64,000 nucleotides of DNA from positions 620,001-684,000 of the forward strand of contig NZ_LAIR01000002.1 of NCBI RefSeq assembly GCF_001247745.1, in the 5' to 3' direction. Made by a program: the position numbers and the translations under genes. The DNA comes from Luteipulveratus halotolerans (lineage in GTDB: Bacteria; Actinomycetota; Actinomycetes; Actinomycetales; Dermatophilaceae). Within the stretch, counting starts at the first letter, position 1. Each line of letters starts with the position of its first letter. The notes beneath the pieces were generated by a model that did no database searches, was not told where the DNA came from, and saw nothing but the letters and a program-made list of their open reading frames with translations. Below, piece by piece: positions 61,140-64,000 of this stretch.

Positions 61140-62090
61140 ATGGAGATCGAGCTGCGACACCTGAAGCTGGTACAAGCGGTCGGCGAGCTGGGCAGCGTGT
61201 CCCGTGCGGCGGCTGCGCTGAGCACCACGCAGCCGGCGGCGACGCGACAGCTGCGCCGGATCGAGGACTCCCTCGGCAGCCGACTGTTCGAACGATCGCC
61301 CGACGGCATGACCCCGACGCCGGTCGGCGAGATGGTCCTCGCTCGCGCCCAGAGCGTGCTGACGGCGGTCGAGACGTTGTGCGCCGACGCCGACCAGAGC
61401 AGCGGGCCGCCGAGCGTCGTGACGATCGGGGCGCGTACCGGCTCGCCGCTGATCGCGATGGCCGAGTGCCTGGACGTGACGATGCCCTCCACCCGCGTCG
61501 TGCTCGAGAGCGAGACGCGGATGCAGACGCTCGTCGACATGCTCGGTGCAGGTCTGCTGCACGCAGCCGCGGTGAGCGAGTTCGTCGGGTGGGAGGTCGA
61601 CCTGCCCGCCGGCGTCGAGCGGCACACCATCACGGTCGAGCCGGTCTTCGTGGTGATGGCGCGTCATCACCCGCTGGCAGCGCACGACGAGCTGCGCGTG
61701 GCCGATCTCGCTGACCAGCGGTGGGTCGTCGAGCCCAGTGACATGGACCGTGAGATCGACGTCTTCACCGAGGCCTGCGCACGCGCCGGCATCCGACCGC
61801 ACGTCGAGCACACGCTGCGAGGTGCGGCGGCCCTGGCGTTCATCCGTGACGGCAGCCGCCTGGGGCTGTGCTACCCGACCGCGCGCTTCGACCGGCTCGT
61901 GACCAGGCCGATCGCGGACTGTCCCGTGCGGGTGCGCCACCTGCTGCTCACCGGGGCTCGCAGTCCGCTCGCGCGCCAGGGCGCCCGGCTCGCCCGCGCG
62001 ATCCGTGACCGGCTCGACGCCGAGGCCAGGCACGTCGAGTCGTACGACGCGTGGCTGGAGCGGCAGCACCCGCTGACGTCCGTGGTCTGA
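61140..62090 (+). CDS. LysR-family transcriptional regulator
   Basis: A 316-residue LTTR. The HTH MEIELRHLKLVQAVGELGSVSRAAAALSTTQPAATRQLRRIEDSLGSRLFER is canonical; two RD subdomains follow (VVTIGARTGSPLIAMAECLDVTMP to the C-terminus). ATG 61140 lies 8 nt after TACGGT (leaderless). Divergent from the protease and followed by a sugar ABC operon at 62232; either could be the target. Confidence 0.93.
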   Translation: MEIELRHLKLVQAVGELGSVSRAAAALSTTQPAATRQLRRIEDSLGSRLFERSPDGMTPTPVGEMVLARAQSVLTAVETLCADADQSSGPPSVVTIGARTGSPLIAMAECLDVTMPSTRVVLESETRMQTLVDMLGAGLLHAAAVSEFVGWEVDLPAGVERHTITVEPVFVVMARHHPLAAHDELRVADLADQRWVVEPSDMDREIDVFTEACARAGIRPHVEHTLRGAAALAFIRDGSRLGLCYPTARFDRLVTRPIADCPVRVRHLLLTGARSPLARQGARLARAIRDRLDAEARHVESYDAWLERQHPLTSVV

Positions 62091-62231
62091 CCGACGACGA
62101 ACGGGACGGCGTCGAGGGCCCGCTCGCGCGTACCAGCAACATCCGCCCCTGTGGTGACGATTGTCGCTACGGTCGACGAACGGGTAAGAACGTTTCGGCG
62201 GTCGCGTCGGGACAGGGAGGTCGGAGGACCG

Positions 62232-63515
62232 ATGCACACGAAGACAACAGTGGTGGCCGGTGGGCTCGTCGCGGCTCTGGCGCTGGCCGCATGCGGGGGC
62301 GGCACGGGCGCGGGCGACTCGGGGGCGACCGGTGGTGGCGCGTCCGGCTCGGGCGGCTCCGGCTCGGGTGGCAAGACCATCAAGCTCGTCGCGGCCGAGT
62401 ACTCCAAGGACAACACCGCGAAGTTCTGGAACCAGTTCAAGACGAAGTACGAGGCCAAGACCGGCAACAAGCTCGAGGTCCAGATCGTCAGCTGGGACAC
62501 CATCGACCAGACGTCGAGCACGATGATCCAGAACAACAACGCACCGGACATCCTCAACCTCAACGCGTACGCGTCGTATGCCAAGGACGACCTGCTCTAC
62601 AGCGCCGACGACGTGCTCTCGCCCACCGCGAAGGCCGACCTGCTCCCGGCGTTCGTCAAGAGCGGCACCTACAAGGACAAGATGTACGGCATGCCCGACC
62701 TGTCGTCGGCGCGCGCGTTCTTCTACAACAAGGCCCTCTTCACGAAGGCCGGCATCGCCTCGCCGCCCAAGACGTGGGCCGAGTTCGAGGCGGACGCCAA
62801 GAAGATCAAGGCTCTCGGCAAGGGCGCCATCGGCTATGCGCTGCCGCTCGGCCCCGAGGAGTCGCAGGGCGAGTTCTCGATCTGGACGTTCAACAACGGC
62901 GGCACCTGGAAGAACGGCGACACCTGGGCCATCAACTCCGACAAGAACGTCAAGACGCTGGAGTTCATGAAGAAGCTCGCCGTCGACGACAAGGTCACCC
63001 AGAACAACCCCGGCAAGACCAACCGGCAGCAGGCGTTCGACCTGTTCAAGTCGGGCAACGTCGGCATGGTGGTCGGGTTCTCGCCGCTGGCCGCGGACCT
63101 CGACAAGGAGAAGAAGGTCGACTACGGCGTCGCACCGATGCCGACCGCCGACGGTGGCACGCCCAAGACGTTCGGTGTGACCGACTACCTGATGGCGTTC
63201 AAGAAGCCCGGCAACCAGCAGGCCGTCAAGGACTTCTACGACCTCTACTACTCCAAGGACCAGGTCAACCAGTTCATCAAGGCCGAGGGCTTCCTCCCGG
63301 TGACCAAGACCGGCCTGGACTACTTCAAGAACGACGCCAAGCTCAAGGTCTACCTCGACACGCTGCCCAACATCCAGCTCACGCCGACCGACGACCCGGC
63401 CTGGGACAAGGTCAAGCTCGCCGTGCAGCAGAACCTCGGCTCGGGCGTCGGGCCGAGCGGTGACCCGAAGAAGACCCTCGACTCCCTGCAGAAGACTGCG
63501 GAGAGCTCGAGCTGA
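62232..63515 (+). CDS. Sugar ABC transporter substrate-binding lipoprotein
   Basis: A 427-residue CUT1 family binding protein. Lipobox LAAC acylates Cys21, followed by a Gly/Ser/Thr linker, then TIKLVAAEYSKDNTAKFWNQFKTKYEAKTG and IQNNNAPDILNLNAYASYAKDDLLY. It is not LpqY-like; the ligand is probably an oligosaccharide but unknown. GGAGGACC precedes ATG 62232. The permease gene overlaps its stop (TGATG). Confidence 0.92.
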   Translation: MHTKTTVVAGGLVAALALAACGGGTGAGDSGATGGGASGSGGSGSGGKTIKLVAAEYSKDNTAKFWNQFKTKYEAKTGNKLEVQIVSWDTIDQTSSTMIQNNNAPDILNLNAYASYAKDDLLYSADDVLSPTAKADLLPAFVKSGTYKDKMYGMPDLSSARAFFYNKALFTKAGIASPPKTWAEFEADAKKIKALGKGAIGYALPLGPEESQGEFSIWTFNNGGTWKNGDTWAINSDKNVKTLEFMKKLAVDDKVTQNNPGKTNRQQAFDLFKSGNVGMVVGFSPLAADLDKEKKVDYGVAPMPTADGGTPKTFGVTDYLMAFKKPGNQQAVKDFYDLYYSKDQVNQFIKAEGFLPVTKTGLDYFKNDAKLKVYLDTLPNIQLTPTDDPAWDKVKLAVQQNLGSGVGPSGDPKKTLDSLQKTAESSS

Positions 63516-64000
63516 TGGCGACGCCCTCCGGGGCCGTGACGTCCTCGGACGCCGCGGCCCCGGCGCCAGCCCGCCCGGCGCGACGGCGTCGTCGTACGGT
63601 CGGGCAGCGCGCCTCCTTCGGATCGGCCCTCCTGTGGCTCGGGCCCGCGCTGCTGCTCATCGCGGGCGTGGTCGTCTATCCCGCGATCGCGCTGGTGCAG
63701 GCGTCGCTGAGCCGGTTCTCGGTCACCGGCCTGCGCCTCGGCGGCGCGGGCGCGGACAACTACCGCCACGTGCTCGACCACCCCGACCTCGGCACGGTGC
63801 TCACCAATACCGTCATCTGGGTCGTCGCGGTGGTGGCGCTGACCGTGCTGATCAGCCTGGCCGTGGCGCAGTTCCTGACCAAGGAGTTCTTCGGGCGCCG
63901 GCTGGTGCGGTGGGCGCTGATCGTGCCCTGGGCGGCGTCGCTGGTCATCACGGCCAAGACGTTCGTGCTGATCTACGACTTCTACTACGGCACGCTCAAC
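63515..64000 (+). CDS. Sugar ABC transporter permease, N-terminal part (runs off window)
   Basis: 162 codons of a MalF/UgpA-type permease open to the window end. A charged, Arg-rich N-terminus (PARRRRRTVGQRASFGSAL) precedes TM1 (LLWLGPALLLIAGVVVYPA), the periplasmic loop FSVTGLRLGGAGADNYRHVL, TM2 (VLTNTVIWVVAVVALTVLI) and TM3. ATG 63515 overlaps the binding-protein TGA. The remaining helices and the partner permease should follow outside the window. Confidence 0.9.
   Translation, partial: MATPSGAVTSSDAAAPAPARPARRRRRTVGQRASFGSALLWLGPALLLIAGVVVYPAIALVQASLSRFSVTGLRLGGAGADNYRHVLDHPDLGTVLTNTVIWVVAVVALTVLISLAVAQFLTKEFFGRRLVRWALIVPWAASLVITAKTFVLIYDFYYGTLN

Overview
This window is chromosomal DNA of a high-GC actinobacterium. 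The evidence is the uniformly GC-rich codon use, frequent GTG starts, LytB/IspH, XseA-XseB, DUF4245 and GlpX in a familiar actinobacterial order, an RskA-type anti-sigma factor, an LpqY-like trehalose importer, WS/DGAT lipid chemistry and a complete ectABCD operon. Order Micrococcales (a Dermacoccaceae- or Intrasporangiaceae-like organism) is my best guess; that is inference, since no rRNA is present. I see no tRNA, rRNA, CRISPR array, insertion sequence or prophage.

Layout. 0-10.3 kb: the end of truA, then an accessory block (HSL-type esterase, WS/DGAT acyltransferase, ABC-F protein, membrane acyltransferase with SGNH domain, ArsR-like regulator), then rplM-rpsI and glmM. 10.3-17.2 kb: a TetR-controlled FMN reductase, an aminotransferase, Ohr, a MocR regulator whose PLP lysine is replaced, an amino-acid permease, a VOC gene remnant and a MOSC protein. 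17.2-24.8 kb: beta-carbonic anhydrase coupled to class I fumarase, then a four-gene LpqY/SugABC-like operon and an SDR. 24.8-34.6 kb: PPOX protein, PfkB kinase, glpX, DUF4245, two MerR regulators with Cys pairs, xseBA, a 26-residue basic mini-protein, a P450, ispH coupled to a Nudix gene, and a thioredoxin. 35-40.9 kb: one minus-strand array of molybdopterin oxidoreductase, FAS1 lipoprotein, ECF sigma, anti-sigma, DUF389 and RmuC, comparable to the mycobacterial SigK/RskA/MPT83 system. 40.9-49.6 kb: ychF, yjdM, small enzymes and regulators, and a flavoprotein/efflux/AsnC cluster. 49.6-51.3 kb: a HEAT-repeat protein coupled to a MerR protein whose sensor domain is itself HEAT-like, behind a strong MerR operator. 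51.3-55 kb: methyltransferase, a paired acyl-CoA dehydrogenase, panD. 55-55.5 kb: a repeat-filled non-coding stretch. 55.5-58.9 kb: ectABCD. 59.2-64 kb: M4 protease, LysR regulator and the start of a second sugar ABC operon that runs off the window.

Cross-cutting themes: many genes carry a TANNNT box 6-8 nt before the start codon (leaderless architecture); many neighbours overlap by ATGA/GTGA/TGATG; and several regulators have a clear palindromic operator in their own upstream region. The most unusual items are the HEAT/MerR-HEAT pair, the sigma-factor array, the lysine-less MocR, a P450 without the usual acid-alcohol pair, the 26-residue mini-protein and an apparent CTG-started Nudix gene.
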